Origin: Lepidurus packardi
Taxonomy: Eukaryota; Arthropoda; Branchiopoda; Notostraca; Triopsidae
Reading direction: 5' to 3'
Length of the DNA stretch: 64,000 nucleotides
NCBI GenBank assembly: GCA_023053545.1
Contig: JAKZAN010000001.1
Span: forward strand, 5,662,565 to 5,726,564
A program made the position numbers and the translations under genes. How positions within the stretch are numbered: position 1 is the first letter of the stretch; the number at the start of each line of letters is the position of its first letter. The notes beneath the pieces are model-generated. The model did not search any database and was not told the origin of the DNA. It saw only the letters and a list, made by a program, of their open reading frames with translations. This document shows positions 43,495-54,583 of this stretch, in pieces.

Positions 43495-44790
43495 ATGGTG
43501 AAAAGTTCTCTTTCAGAGCAATTAGTGGTTTTCGGTGCTCTCGCGATAGTGTCAGTGGAAGATTTCAAATTGTCTGGATTGTTCAAGTTCAAGAACGCTT
43601 TCTGGATGACTAGCTCCGAAAATCAATCCATACCTGACCGGGCCAGTTCAAGTCGCAGTTTAAAATCCTATCCGCAAAAAATTGCTCACCGATTTTCGGC
43701 AAACAATGTAGACCGGCAAAATGACGACGACGATTTCTTTCTCAACCAAACCTTTTTTGATGATTCATTCTTCAATCAACCAATCAATTCTTTAATTCCG
43801 GGTACTCCTCTTGGACTGTCAATACCGTTAGTAGTTGGTCTGGGTTTCGCTGTGGCAGCAGTACTACCCTTAACAGCGTTAGCTTTGTACAGTAGTGGAG
43901 GACTCAATTACTACTACACTGGATCGGGAGGAGGAAGCGACTTCAGTTACGGTATTTGCGCCGGGTCTACGGTTTTTGCAACGACGACAGCGGTTTCGGT
44001 TTCCGTTTCCGTATCAACTGCTGTATCAACTACGACAGATACGTTCGTATCAACAGCGGTATCTACTTCAACGATAACATCAACCGACGTATCGACTTCG
44101 ACAGATACTTATGTATCTACCTCGACTGCAACCTACACATCAACTGATGTATCAACTACCACAGATACGTACGTATCCACTTCAGTTTCAACCACGACAG
44201 ATGTGTCTGTATCGGTGTCGGTATCAACTTCAGTATCAACAGATACATCCACGGCTACCTACACCTACACTTTAACTGTTACAGAACCGGCAGTTACCCT
44301 TCCTGTAGAAACAGTCACCTTAACAATGACAGAGTTGTCAACAATCATTCTAACTGTCACCAGCACTATTCCGACGAATATCATAATTGTTGACACAGTG
44401 ACTAACACGGTCACCAGCACGATATATACATGTACAGTGATAGCAAGTACAGTAACAGAAACATCGACAAAGTTGTCCGATGTCACCATTACTGTTGTTA
44501 ATACCATCACGACGAGTACTCTGTTGACGGTGACTCTCCCTGTTACTGTCGTCAACACAGTTTACGTAACGACAATTTGCTGTGTGTGCAACTCCAACAA
44601 CAGTAATTGTAACTGTGGAAACTACCAAAAATGTAGTGACATTATTGGGCGAAAAAGAAGAGACTTGGATGAAGTAATCGGACAGCGTACTCTCCCAATC
44701 GAACCCACGCCGGCCATTATGGATATTTCACATATTCAAATATCGACTTACGCTTTTGGAGACCTGAAAGATTCTCATGTAATTTTTTAA
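43495..44790 (+). CDS. Thr/Ser/Val-rich secreted or membrane protein, family copy A
   Basis: Single-exon gene, 431 residues; family not recognised. Residues 1-20 form a signal peptide. Residues 21-105 are polar and acidic (NDDDDFFLNQTFFDD) with N-glycosylation sequons. 106-132 form a hydrophobic helix (LSIPLVVGLGFAVAAVLPLT). About 160-360 is a stalk of alternating Thr, Ser and Val with recurring TDTYVST units; it is beta-prone and likely O-glycosylated. A Cys cluster follows (361-385; CCVC, CNCG), then furin-like RKRR (386-389) and a tail LPIEPTPAIMDISHIQISTY shared with copies B and C. A secreted fibrous, adhesive or mucin-like role is a guess. TATA/Inr and AATAAA flank it, so it looks expressed. 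Confidence 0.85.
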   Translation: MVKSSLSEQLVVFGALAIVSVEDFKLSGLFKFKNAFWMTSSENQSIPDRASSSRSLKSYPQKIAHRFSANNVDRQNDDDDFFLNQTFFDDSFFNQPINSLIPGTPLGLSIPLVVGLGFAVAAVLPLTALALYSSGGLNYYYTGSGGGSDFSYGICAGSTVFATTTAVSVSVSVSTAVSTTTDTFVSTAVSTSTITSTDVSTSTDTYVSTSTATYTSTDVSTTTDTYVSTSVSTTTDVSVSVSVSTSVSTDTSTATYTYTLTVTEPAVTLPVETVTLTMTELSTIILTVTSTIPTNIIIVDTVTNTVTSTIYTCTVIASTVTETSTKLSDVTITVVNTITTSTLLTVTLPVTVVNTVYVTTICCVCNSNNSNCNCGNYQKCSDIIGRKRRDLDEVIGQRTLPIEPTPAIMDISHIQISTYAFGDLKDSHVIF

Positions 44791-44813
44791 ACTGTTTCAT
44801 TCCATCCATGTCA

Positions 44814-44819
44814 AATAAA
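44814..44819 (+). terminator. Poly(A) signal of Thr-rich gene A
   Basis: AATAAA 24 bp after the stop codon. A 31-T run follows at 44845-44875. Confidence 0.7.
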
Positions 44820-44843
44820 CAATACTCGATTTCCTCTGGTGCT

Positions 44844-44844
<1 letters not shown>

Positions 44845-44881
<37 letters not shown>

Positions 44882-45299
44882 TAAGTTTCCGGAACGAGGC
44901 ACTACTGCTTAACTAATACAAAATACAAAGACCATATCTTGCTTTTTTTGGTTTAAAAATAGTTAGATAAATTCCCGTTACTTTTTAACCACTTCCAACT
45001 AGCACTAATTGTACGCAGACAGCATAATTATGAGAAACGGAAGGCTAATTATAGTTTTCTTTCCTGCCATACATACTATTTCCAAGAGAAAGATTTGGAG
45101 TTTTAGTTATAATAACATATAGGACCGCGGCAAGTTCTATATTTTACAGTCCAACCGTATTTTCTCAAACAAAGTTACGTACCTGAGGTTAATAAATAAC
45201 TTGTTTTTTAAACGAGCCAAACTCAGGCAAACCGAAAAGTGGACACATCAGGTGATCAGACCATAAAACCGTAACGACGTAGAACACACTGAAAAGAGT
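44845..45299. other. Spacer with T31 run, no gene
   Basis: 31 consecutive T (44845-44875), then AT-rich sequence up to the second LINE. The T run read on the minus strand could be the tail of a retroinsertion, but I found no matching body or target duplication. Confidence 0.5.
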
Positions 45300-47530
45300 C
45301 AAATATCGGTTAATAACATCAGGACAGGAGAAATAGCAGAAAAAGAAGAAGACAGAACAGTTCAAGAACTAATGGAAAAAGCGAAGAAAACTTTAGAAGT
45401 AGAGAAACAAAGCTACAATGAGATATTACAAGGTAAGAAAAAGGAAAAAGAGAGACAAACAAATCGAGAGGAAAGCCAACAAGACGAAGAGAAGCCAGAA
45501 GATGAAAAAGAGACAACTGATTTGGGGAACTGGGTAGGAGGATTGGTCAGAAAAATAATTTCAGTAGTTTCGACAGGAGGGAAATGGGAAGAAATATGGG
45601 AAGAAATCTGCAAGGAAGTAAAAAATGTTATTAGGAATGGAAACTTTATATAACAAATAGGTGCGACGACATCAAGAAAAGTAAGCTTAAGTAGAGGTAT
45701 ACCACAGGGATCAGTTTTGAGTCCATGACTCTTGAATATTATGATTAGTGATTTCCCGACAGATTTGTATAGAATGAACACCTCGATCTATGTAGATGAT
45801 ATTGCCATTTGGACAAGGGACACGACTTTAGACAATGCTATGAGAAGAATATCTAACTCAGCGAAAGAGGAAGAAATATGGTGTGATATGAACGGTTTTG
45901 AAATAGCAGCCGAAAAAACGAAATGCCTAGTAATAGCAAAGAAAAGAAAGACAGAAACAAAAGTTAAAGTCAAAATCAGAGGAACGGACATAGAAAAAAT
46001 AAAAGAAGGAACATTTTTGGGGATCACTTTCGACAAGGAACTACAATTTAAACAGCACATGGAAAAGATGAGAGAAAGGGGAATGAAAGCTACCTTAATA
46101 CTTCAAAAATTGGCAGGGACAAGCTGGGGAGCAAATATAAAAACAATGCTAACGCTTTATAAGGGCCTAGTAAGAGCAAAATTAGAATATGCGGCAATAG
46201 TTTTTAAAGACGACAATAAGATTATGTTAAAACGCATAGAAACCATACAAAACAGAGCACTACGAATAATTCTCGGGGCAATGAAAACCACGCCCATATC
46301 TGTGTCACTGTGCTCAACAGGGCTGACACCACTCAGAGATAGGGTGGGAAGAACTAGCTTTAAGGTATCGCAACAGAATGATGGAACGTCATTATGAAGA
46401 CAAGGTAGTATTCAGAGTCCTAGATCACAGGGAAAAGTAATATATGCACAAATTAGTACATGGATAGAAGCCTACCAACTACCGGAAATAGAAGCAGGGA
46501 ATATCTATGAGAAAAGAATCGCCCCATGGGATTTTGATGTAGAAGGTATAACTGGTAGACCTAGGTCTAGCCACGAAATCAGTTTACCAGGCCGGAAGGC
46601 ACACAACAATTTTAGATTTCTTTGAGAAGCGTTAAAAAGATAGGAAAATAATCTTAACAGATGGCTCAAAAGACGACGAAGGAAACGTAGGAGCAGGGAT
46701 ATATGTGGAGTATGAAGACAAGATGGTGGCTCTCGCTCTACCGAAAGCTTTACAATTTGTAAATAAAGCACAGAAAAACAAATATGTAATATTTACAGAT
46801 TCAAAGACGTCAGTTTTGGCAATACAAAATTATGCTAACAAGAAATATAGCCGAGTCATTCAGGAAATTCAAAGGTCAATTATGGCTTTAAAAACTCAAG
46901 GGAAAGGCGTAGCTATACAATGGGCGCCAGGACACGAGGGTTTTAAGGGCAATGAAAAGGCAGATTTAGCAGCAAAGCTGGGAAAAGGATCAGGAAATTG
47001 TGTAAATAGAGGTCTAACAACTGAAGAAATAATGTCACTTTATAAAAGAAAAGAAGGAAAAGAGAATTTTAAGAGCGGTAAAACTTCAAACTGAACAAGA
47101 ATTGGTACAAGCAGCCAGGTCTCTCAAACCGCAACTATGGCTATAATACCCGAATATAAGAGTAGCCGTAGCGCTCTTAAGAATAAGAAGCAAACATGCA
47201 AAGGTGGGTTGTTGAAGAGATTTAAGCTTAAAGACACAGATATCTGTGAAAACTGTAGGGAACAAACAGACACAGTGGAACACAGGTTGCTCTATTGCCC
47301 ATCATACGGATACGAAAGAGAAAAGTAGAGGAGACGAGTAAAACAGAACGGAGTAACCTTTAACATGGAAAATGTATTAGGATTAGGGAAAATTGAACCA
47401 GAACGGCAATATAAGTTAAGAAATTGTCTAGTAGACTACCTTAAAGATACTAAACTGATAGAAGTGATGTCATTTTTTTCCCTTTTCTCTACGAATAATA
47501 AGATCAATAAAAAGTTTGTTTCAGAATAAT
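45300..47530 (+). mobile_element. Second LINE copy, internally deleted and decayed
   Basis: Same family group as the 34-39 kb LINE, opposite strand, clearly diverged. The ORF1 C-terminus (45372-45653; NWVGGLVRKIISVV, GGKWEEIWEEICKEV) jumps near 45660 directly to mid-RT of ORF2 (SRGIPQGSVLSP; YVDD near 45793). All of the endonuclease and the N-terminal half of RT are missing. RNase H (ILTDGSKDDEGNVG, FTDSKTSVLAI, GNEKADLAAK) and the terminal CCHC (CENCREQTDTVEHRLLYC) follow, with stops and frameshifts near 46390, 46625 and 47094. Unlike the intact copy it has a short 3' UTR ending in TCAATAAAAAG then AAT repeats. Inactive. Confidence 0.9.
45732..47330 (+). pseudogene. LINE ORF2 remnant (RT, RNase H, CCHC)
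   Basis: The longest open piece (45732-46397, 221 codons) carries the RT motif SIYVDDIAIWTRD and the downstream thumb region (LAGTSWGANIKTMLTLYKGL), which match the intact LINE closely. The later pieces 46705-47094 (RNase H) and 47137-47328 (terminal zinc knuckle) are in other frames. A broken gene; no function expected. Confidence 0.88.
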
Positions 47531-47934
47531 AATAACCTTTTCCCCCCAAAAAAAATCACAAATATTAAATGGTCAGAAATAGTCGATAATGTGCCCGTTA
47601 GATAGCACAGTTTTGACTAAAAACAGACCAACAACAACAACATAAATTAAAATAATAAAAAATTAATATTTAATGATGAATGGTTGGACTGCTAATTATA
47701 GAATGAAGTATTTCTCCTTTGTTGCGAGATTAAGACCATGTTGGGCCAATTATTAGGTTTGGCACCAAAAAAGCCGTTTGAGCTCCGAGAAAGAAATGTA
47801 TAAAGTCGCCAGACGATGGCGTTCTTTTAAACAGATAAAGATATCGCCACGGTTACAGCTTTGAAACTATTGTTTTGGTTTAGAAACGCTGTTGTTATTG
47901 TGGAGAGGACGAAAAATTACTATTTCAAGACAAT
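47531..47934. other. Spacer upstream of the NEPRO-like gene
   Basis: About 400 bp of AT-rich sequence after the LINE tail. It must hold the promoter and 5' UTR of the NEPRO-like gene; no clear TATA box was assigned. Confidence 0.5.
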
Positions 47935-50498
47935 ATGCTGGAATGCCCGCTATGGAATCAAGCGACTCTTATACCTCCACCTAACGTAACACTTAAAGTG
48001 GATTTAAAGCAATGGAAACATCTCTCTGGTAAGAAAAACACTCACAAAATACAACATGCGTTCATTCTGCGCGAATGGCTAAATGCTAAGTTCCCACGCA
48101 AGTTACAATTTTTTTCGCTGTTTGTATTTAAGCGCGAATCAATGTATTTTCGGCACGCGACTTGAATTTGACCTTTTTGAATCCTTTTTTCCAAATGAGA
48201 GATACAGTAGCCCTTTTTGTTAAAAAGATGCTATTTACTTTGTTTTAACGCAGGTAAAATTAGGAAATTCAAGAAAGAATGGGAGGGAAATCTAATTAAT
48301 CCTTCTACGCTTGAAACGCTGAAAACCGAAGGAGCATTTTTATCGCGCTGGCTTTATAAACTTCAACTCGTCTTCCGGCAAGACAAAGCCAGAATGGTTA
48401 CTTCAAAAGTACTTTGGAATAAAAGCGATCTATGTTTGTATTTGGGGCTAATTTTTGTTATATTTTCGAAGGTTTACAAAGCTCTCAAGAAATTTGTGTC
48501 GTTATCGATATGGAAAGATATGAGAGACTTCAACGTCCACATGGGACAAATTCTTGGCTCTGGCGCGGGAATAGATGTCTACCTCCCGGTTCAGCAGCAA
48601 GTGCAGTGGCATTTAGTCAGAATACAAGGGGCGGCACAACTAGCCTGCACGATCGTATTGACCTGCCAGGATTCGGGCTATCATATGCTTAATAAAATCT
48701 ATACTGGCCACTTCGTCACCCAATCCATGCTTTGTCTCGCGAACGTGTCCCGAATTTGGTTTGTTTTGTAATCTTCTTTATCGCAATTTAGAAAGTAAAC
48801 ATCGCCTTTTCACAGGTCTAGTTCGCAAGCGATGCTTCGAAGTCTAATTAACTTATACGACGCTATGAAACAAAACCTTCTAAGTTTTCCAGCCGCTGAA
48901 TACACTTGGCTGCCTCCCAATTGCGAACTCCCTGAGAATTTAGAACATTGGCTCTCTAGCGAGCCTCAAAATGCATCCTTGCTGTCTTCGTAAGTATTTA
49001 AATAAAAATTACTATCAACTGCTTTTGTTTATGTTTCTTGAATTGCAGATTGCGAGCTAATTTGTCCGACGGTGGAACGAAGGATCTATTTTGGCGCAAG
49101 TTAGGGTTGAAAAAGGCCATAGAAAACTCCAAGCCGTCCAAAGTCCAGACTATCGAAAGTACTCCTGATACTATCACCGAGGACCAAGTTGACCAACTCG
49201 CAAGTAAAGCCCAAGAAGTAGACGTTGGAGGTATTTGGGTTTAAAGAGCTAACAAGGTCTATAAAAATGTGATATAGAGGAGATCAAATGAAGTGTTCTG
49301 GCTGAAGAACTCCTATGTCAATTATGCATATTAATCGAGTAATTAATTATTTAGCGGTTTAAGCTCCATCCATTTCCGCCAAAATTCAGGTTTTCCTATC
49401 CTTATAACATTGGGGGACAGCTGGCCGGAGGCCTAGCGCCTTTATCTACGAGCGTATGCAAAATCTATCCCTGGACTCATACAGGCGGCACCATTACATT
49501 TCATTCAAGTGCTCAAACAAGTCTGTGGGTACTTTGGTTAACTTAAACACTCAATCATAAAATAGTGACTTTTTCTTCGCGCGATCGCCATAGCTTGCCC
49601 TCCTGCCGGGCTTAGACCCGCGCCTGAGAGCCTTTGGGCAAGTTTCGGGTCGGCTTCGCAGTTGAGAGCCCATCCCCTGGCAATGGGACCTCACGAGGCG
49701 GTTCCGACAATGCGGGGTAACGCTTGCTGTATGGCGTTCTGGGGAGCCCGCAAGTCACGGCGCGAAGAAAAGTCATTTTTTTTGTGATTAAGCTTGAAAA
49801 TTAACCAAAGTACCTTCAGCCTTGTTTAAGCTCTCAAAAGAAAGATAATGGCGCCGTCCTTATGAGTCCTGGTATCGATTTTGAATGCTCTCGTAGGTAA
49901 AGGCGCTATTCCTCCGGCCAACTGTCCCCCAATGTTGTAAGGATAGGAAAATTGGAATTTTGTCGGAAAGGGGCGGAACTTAAACTGCTAAATAATTAAT
50001 TACTCGGTTAATATGCATAATTGACATAGGTATTCTTCAGCCAGAACACTTCATTTGGCTTCCTCTATAACATGCTTTTTTAATTTTTTTGCACCTTACT
50101 CTCCCTTTAAAAAGTGTATAGTTACACAAGTTGCAATATGTCAATGTTTTCAGAACCTTTGGCACGAGTGGAGCTTGTTATTCAAGAAGACAAGAAGAAA
50201 ACCAAGAAAAGGAAAAAGCCAAACCGTAAAACCCCGCCAAACGACTCTAAATTCTTTAAACTAGATCAACCTGAACAACAAGATTGTTTAGAATCGCTGT
50301 TTAGTCCGTTAATCAATGCTGAACAGGACTTGAGAGGTAAGGAACTATCTAAATTTCTTGGCTGCTACATTCAATTCTGTATATTTTATAAATGCAGAAA
50401 GTGTACCTCGTGTTTCACAATCGACTTCAGCTTCAAAGAAAAAGAAAAACAGGAAGAAAAGTCAGCAAAATGCAGCCAGATTAGTAAACAACTCTTAA
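47935..50498 (+). CDS. NEPRO-like nucleolar protein
   Basis: Seven exons, 391 residues: 47935-48028, 48254-48408, 48472-48758, 48816-48989, 49049-49230, 50154-50336, 50398-50498. Phases agree. The N-terminus (PLWNQATLIPPP), the helical block with FLSRWLYKLQLVFRQDKARM and VYKALKKFVSL, and the block QLACTIVLTCQDSGYHML to SMLCLANVSRIW resemble the NEPRO N-terminal domain. In vertebrates NEPRO is nucleolar, tied to RNase MRP/P-type rRNA processing and early development. The C-terminus has two Lys/Arg-rich stretches (KKKTKKRKKPNRK and SKKKKNRKKS) fitting nucleolar targeting. The intron 49231-50153 is 923 bp because a 797-bp foldback transposon sits in it. Assignment is from memory of the family and moderate; the gene structure itself is solid. 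Confidence 0.7.
49273..50069. mobile_element. Foldback DNA transposon (long inverted repeats) in NEPRO-like intron
   Basis: 797-bp inverted repeat. Left arm 49273-49583 and right arm 49760-50069 are reverse complements with scattered mismatches, starting TATAGAGGA and ending TCCTCTATA. The 176-bp centre (49584-49759) is sharply GC-rich (CCGGGCTTAGACCCGCGCC, CACGAGGCGGTTCCGACAA) in AT-rich surroundings. There is no coding capacity, so it is a non-autonomous element. The TA ends could be a TA target duplication as in Tc1/mariner-type elements, but the palindromic ends make the border ambiguous. Spliced out with the intron, so probably tolerated. Confidence 0.88.
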
Positions 50499-50750
50499 CT
50501 GTGTATAACTCCCATCCTTCGTATCATTGCTTGAAATGCATTCAACATTGCCGTTGGAATTAGATAATGTGAAGATAATTTGACTCTACGTTAATCACTG
50601 AATTATTAAAAATTTTAGTTTTAATGAAAAGCTCAAAGGTGCTGGCTTATAACCTTGCCTAAACGTCATCTTAGGCAACAGTTCAACAGTAATTTATCTA
50701 AGACCGGAATAGAACTTCGAAACAGCAAGCATGTATATGCGATGTGCGAA

Positions 50751-50756
50751 AATAAA
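50751..50756 (+). terminator. Poly(A) signal of the NEPRO-like gene
   Basis: AATAAA about 250 bp after the stop codon, the first on this strand after the gene. Confidence 0.5.
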
Positions 50757-53180
50757 ACTTCGAAGTTGTTTGGTTACATCATATATCTTACATCTTATAC
50801 CATATACAAACTATAGAAAAACTGGTCTACAGTTCACTAAAACTAGTTTGATTTTGCAAAATCAAAAATTTTATTAGACGTCTAATGACGGAAATGTAAA
50901 GTGTTCGAAATAAGTCGGTCATTCCGTATTTTATAGTGAAACTTCAGTTGCTAATGAAACGCGAATGGTTTATAATTCAAGCTTTTTTTGCTTTTTTTTT
51001 ATATAAAAGTGATTTAAAATCTAACCTATTTGCCTAGATTTTCCGGGGATATAGAGGGTATGGGGGAAGATCTAAAACGAGAATATACTTTGAACTACTT
51101 GTTTAGCATCAAGAAATATGGACCTATCCGTAGGCAGAAGTTTAATAGCTTTTCTAAAGCTTTTTCCCGCTCTTTTAGAAAGTGTAACACTACAATTTGC
51201 CTTTACTTTCTTATAAGGAAACTGTTGTTGAGATAGTTATTTACAATTATTTCGCAATGATGTATGATGTATTAGAGACATTGGAAAACTAAAAAGTTAT
51301 TCGAAAATGACCATAATTTACAAGTCTTGACAGGAGTTAGTAGTATATAACACCCGCATGCCACTTCAAGGGGAATATAACCCCTTTTCTGTCAAACAGA
51401 TCACGAAAAGTTATAAATCATTTGGTGGATGCCAAACCATATGGTCTCATATAGTTCAACTTAGTGCAAGACACACTATACTTACCCCAACCCTCTTCGT
51501 TTTACACTATCCAACCTAAAACAATAATCGCTCTCTGTGGTTAAACCACCGGTCGTTTAAACGAGCTCTGCGCACGCAATCACCCGGATCTCACAAGGTG
51601 AAAACAAAACAAAACTGTAATTTGGCTATATATTTCACTCAACAACTTTTACTAAATATATACAGATACAAGCTCGCACTAACTTTACATGCGGTTATCC
51701 GTAATTACTAGCACAAAAAAATTGACAAGTCACATAAATCGAAACTTATATAAGACGCCTCGCTCCATATGATTGGCACAAGCACAACGCAACTGTTACG
51801 ACAGCTGCCATTTGCAATTAGAATTTCTTACTTTACTTAGTCCATACTGTAGTTCATTCTGTGTACTGTATTTTCATTGAATTTAAGTCTTTAATTTCTT
51901 TCGTTTTATTTTGAATTATTTATACCACTGAACCAGATGTAAAGTTACCAAGCAAGAAGGACCAAAATTTACTAAAACGTGTATGGTATTGCCTTCAGCC
52001 TCGTTCCATGTGACGAACTGTTCGAGGTATCATTACGAATAATATTAATTTATCATTATCGTTTGTTCGTTACTATATTTATCATGAGTTTTTAAATCTA
52101 CATACCTAAATGAACCTTTTGCTATACCAAAAGGTCCACATGTTAGCTTTGAATTCCAATTAAGTGCTGTCATGCCCAACATAAAAGCACGAACCTTTTT
52201 TCCGAATATCGAATGACACTTTGCGTTACTTATGGACCTGCCTTGGTAATGGCCCAATGAAATATAAATGAATAATTAAATATAGGACCTAATAATTAAA
52301 TGTTATTGTGTTATTGCCCATTCACAATTTGTTTTGAGAGGAGAAATACATTATTAGAAATATTTTATTCTTATTTGTTTTAATTAATTTTTTTGGAACG
52401 GGGAGGGAGGGAGATACAGCAGGATGTGATTTTATTTATGCCTTCCTTAGTCTATTAGTTTCAGTTGCATCTCATATGGAAAAAAAAAGTTTTTCTGTGT
52501 TTGTTGGTTCACTACGTAAGTCATACACAATGCTATACTTTCCAGCCCAGATAACACTGTATTTCCGATACGGTCTACTTTAAAGTTCGTAAGCCTTCCT
52601 ATCGTTTATAAGGGCGTGAACGGAAGAGCCCGGTTCGACATTGTGTGTAAAAGCCACATCGTAAAACGTAGTAAGTAGAAACTCACATCACACTCACCTC
52701 ACACTTATAATCGAAACCAAAGGGTCTAAAACCAGATAAAAAAAATCAGATAATTAAAATCAGATTATTAAAATTAGATATTTCTCCTAGCAACTTGATC
52801 AATGGTTTCAACATACTATCGTTTTTAACTATTCCTCCTTCCTCACAAGACCATGTAAATTGAGATGTCGTTTTTAAGTAAAGAAACACACTTTTTTATA
52901 TCTTTTTGGATCTCTGATGAAAAAAATGTAAAACATTTAAAAACATCGTTTAAAAGTATTTAAAGGTTCAAGATAGTTTCGTTCTGGATAGCGACTGTTG
53001 AGTTCAAATGTTTAATAATACGGTCCAGTTCTACAATTTCCAGCTCTATTTCAGTTTGGTTTACGCCTACCGGGAGGGGCTTAAGAGACACCCTAGTGTT
53101 CATAAGACATGTGAGTTATGTCCCACACATACTGATGTTAAAGAGGCGTGGTGTGTACTTTACACAAAAAGGCTTTAGAT
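50757..53180. other. Intergenic, no supported gene
   Basis: AT-rich. A short hairpin (AAGGGGAATATAACCCCTT, about 51371-51389) and no coding sequence with recognisable features. The end nearest gene B is presumed promoter-proximal. Confidence 0.5.
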
Positions 53181-53198
53181 GAACAAGTCGAAATTCAG
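53163..53198 (+). promoter_or_regulatory. Core promoter of Thr-rich gene B (degenerate TATA, Inr)
   Basis: TACACAAAAAGGC takes the place of the gene A TATAAAAAGGC, and TTCAG lies exactly 20 bp beyond GGC, as in gene A. The bases after the initiator also match (TTCAGACACTTTTGAAACC here, TTCAGAATCTTTTGGAAGC in A). The leader would be about 136 nt. Confidence 0.55.
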
Positions 53199-53332
53199 AC
53201 ACTTTTGAAACCTTAACGAAGTGAATACTATAAGCTAAATTGAACTCCTCTAAACTGAACTAACATTTAAAGTTTAATTAATTTAACATACTGCCACTTA
53301 GTTTTGGATAGAAATTTCGAAATCTTCTCAAT

Positions 53333-54511
53333 ATGGTGAAATTTTCTTACATGGTGCATCTAGCAATTATCGGTACTTTATTGGTAGTGTCTGTGGAAGA
53401 TTTCGAAGTGCCTAATCTATTACCGTTTAAGAACTACTTGGCAAGTAGTTCCGAAAAGCAATTCAAAACTGACCCTGGCAGTCCTAACCAGATCTACCGA
53501 CCTTATTCCCATCAACTTGTCCAAGGACTTTCACCGGAGGATGTGGATTTGCAGAAAGAAAATGACGACGAGTTCTTTCTGAATGAGACCAATTTTGACG
53601 ATCATTCATCATTAATCATTCATCATCCTACTGTTGATTTCACTCCGCATAGTCGACCAGGATTACCCAAACACCTAGCAGTCGGTTTAGGGATTGCCGT
53701 GGCAGCAATTCTACCCTTAACAGCGTTAGCTTTGTACGTCAGTGGAGGTCTCCATTACCACTTCCCTGGAAGCGATAGTAGTTATACTACTTGCTCAAGT
53801 ACCATCTTTGCCACGTCAACGGTGACTTCGGTTTCGATAAGCGTATCCACTACGGTATCAGACATTTTGTACACTTCTACTGTAACGACGACAGATACTT
53901 ATGTATCAACTGAAGTATCCACTTCGGTATCTACTGCGACACAGGTGTTTGTGTCCGTGTCGGTCTCAACGTCAATATCAACAATATTATCGACGGAGAC
54001 CTATACCTCGACTTCAACCGTTACGGAACCGGCAGTTACCTTTCCTGTACAAACAGTTACCTCGACATTGACAGAATTCTATACAGACGTGCAAACTAAC
54101 ACCGTCTTAGTCCCGACGACGGTTACATTTGTTACAACGGATACTAGTACAATTACCAGCACGCTATTCGATTGTACATCTATAGCCAGTACAGTGACAG
54201 AAACATCAACACTTCTTTCGAGTGTGACAGTCACTGATACGACTACAGTGACGAGCAGCAACTTGTTGATCGTACCGACGACCGTCACCGTCACTAGTAT
54301 AGAGGTCACTACGATAATGTGCTGCCCTTGCGACCCGAACGAAAGTACTTGTAATTGCTTACAATATCCCAATTGCTCCAACTTATTCATCACGAGAAAG
54401 CGAAGAAATTTAGAGGAACTACATAATGTCGGACCTAGTACTCTCCCTATTGAGCCTACGCTGTCTATTGTGGACGTTTCTCACATCCAAGTGTCTACCT
54501 ATGCTTTCTAG
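53333..54511 (+). CDS. Thr/Ser/Val-rich secreted or membrane protein, family copy B
   Basis: Single-exon paralogue of copy A, 392 residues. Signal peptide 1-20 (MVHLAIIGTLLVVSVEDF region). Acidic segment with a glycosylation sequon (NDDEFFLNETNFDD). Hydrophobic helix about 115-136 (HLAVGLGIAVAAILPLTALAL). Thr/Ser/Val stalk about 155-325 with TDTYVST and TVTEPAVTFP. Cys cluster (CCPCDPNESTCNC). RKRR at 355-358. C-terminal LPIEPTLSIVDVSHIQVSTY then AF, where the protein ends, ten residues shorter than copy A. The stalk is shorter than in A, so length varies while the ends are conserved. Function unknown. Confidence 0.85.
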   Translation: MVKFSYMVHLAIIGTLLVVSVEDFEVPNLLPFKNYLASSSEKQFKTDPGSPNQIYRPYSHQLVQGLSPEDVDLQKENDDEFFLNETNFDDHSSLIIHHPTVDFTPHSRPGLPKHLAVGLGIAVAAILPLTALALYVSGGLHYHFPGSDSSYTTCSSTIFATSTVTSVSISVSTTVSDILYTSTVTTTDTYVSTEVSTSVSTATQVFVSVSVSTSISTILSTETYTSTSTVTEPAVTFPVQTVTSTLTEFYTDVQTNTVLVPTTVTFVTTDTSTITSTLFDCTSIASTVTETSTLLSSVTVTDTTTVTSSNLLIVPTTVTVTSIEVTTIMCCPCDPNESTCNCLQYPNCSNLFITRKRRNLEELHNVGPSTLPIEPTLSIVDVSHIQVSTYAF

Positions 54512-54577
54512 AATATACCGTACAAATGTCTATCTGTCTTCAATGTTGAAACCTGGTGATTAAGTTATTGAAACTAC

Positions 54578-54583
54578 ATTAAA
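54578..54583 (+). terminator. Possible poly(A) signal of gene B
   Basis: ATTAAA variant signal 67 bp after the gene B stop codon. Confidence 0.4.

Noticed and set aside
44265-44628. Minus-strand Val/Thr-rich frames opposite gene A
   Set aside because: Antisense of Thr/Val-biased codons gives another open Val/Thr-rich frame; no promoter or conserved ends on that strand.
44845-44875. T31 run as the tail of a retroinsertion
   Set aside because: No insert body or target-site duplication could be found around it.
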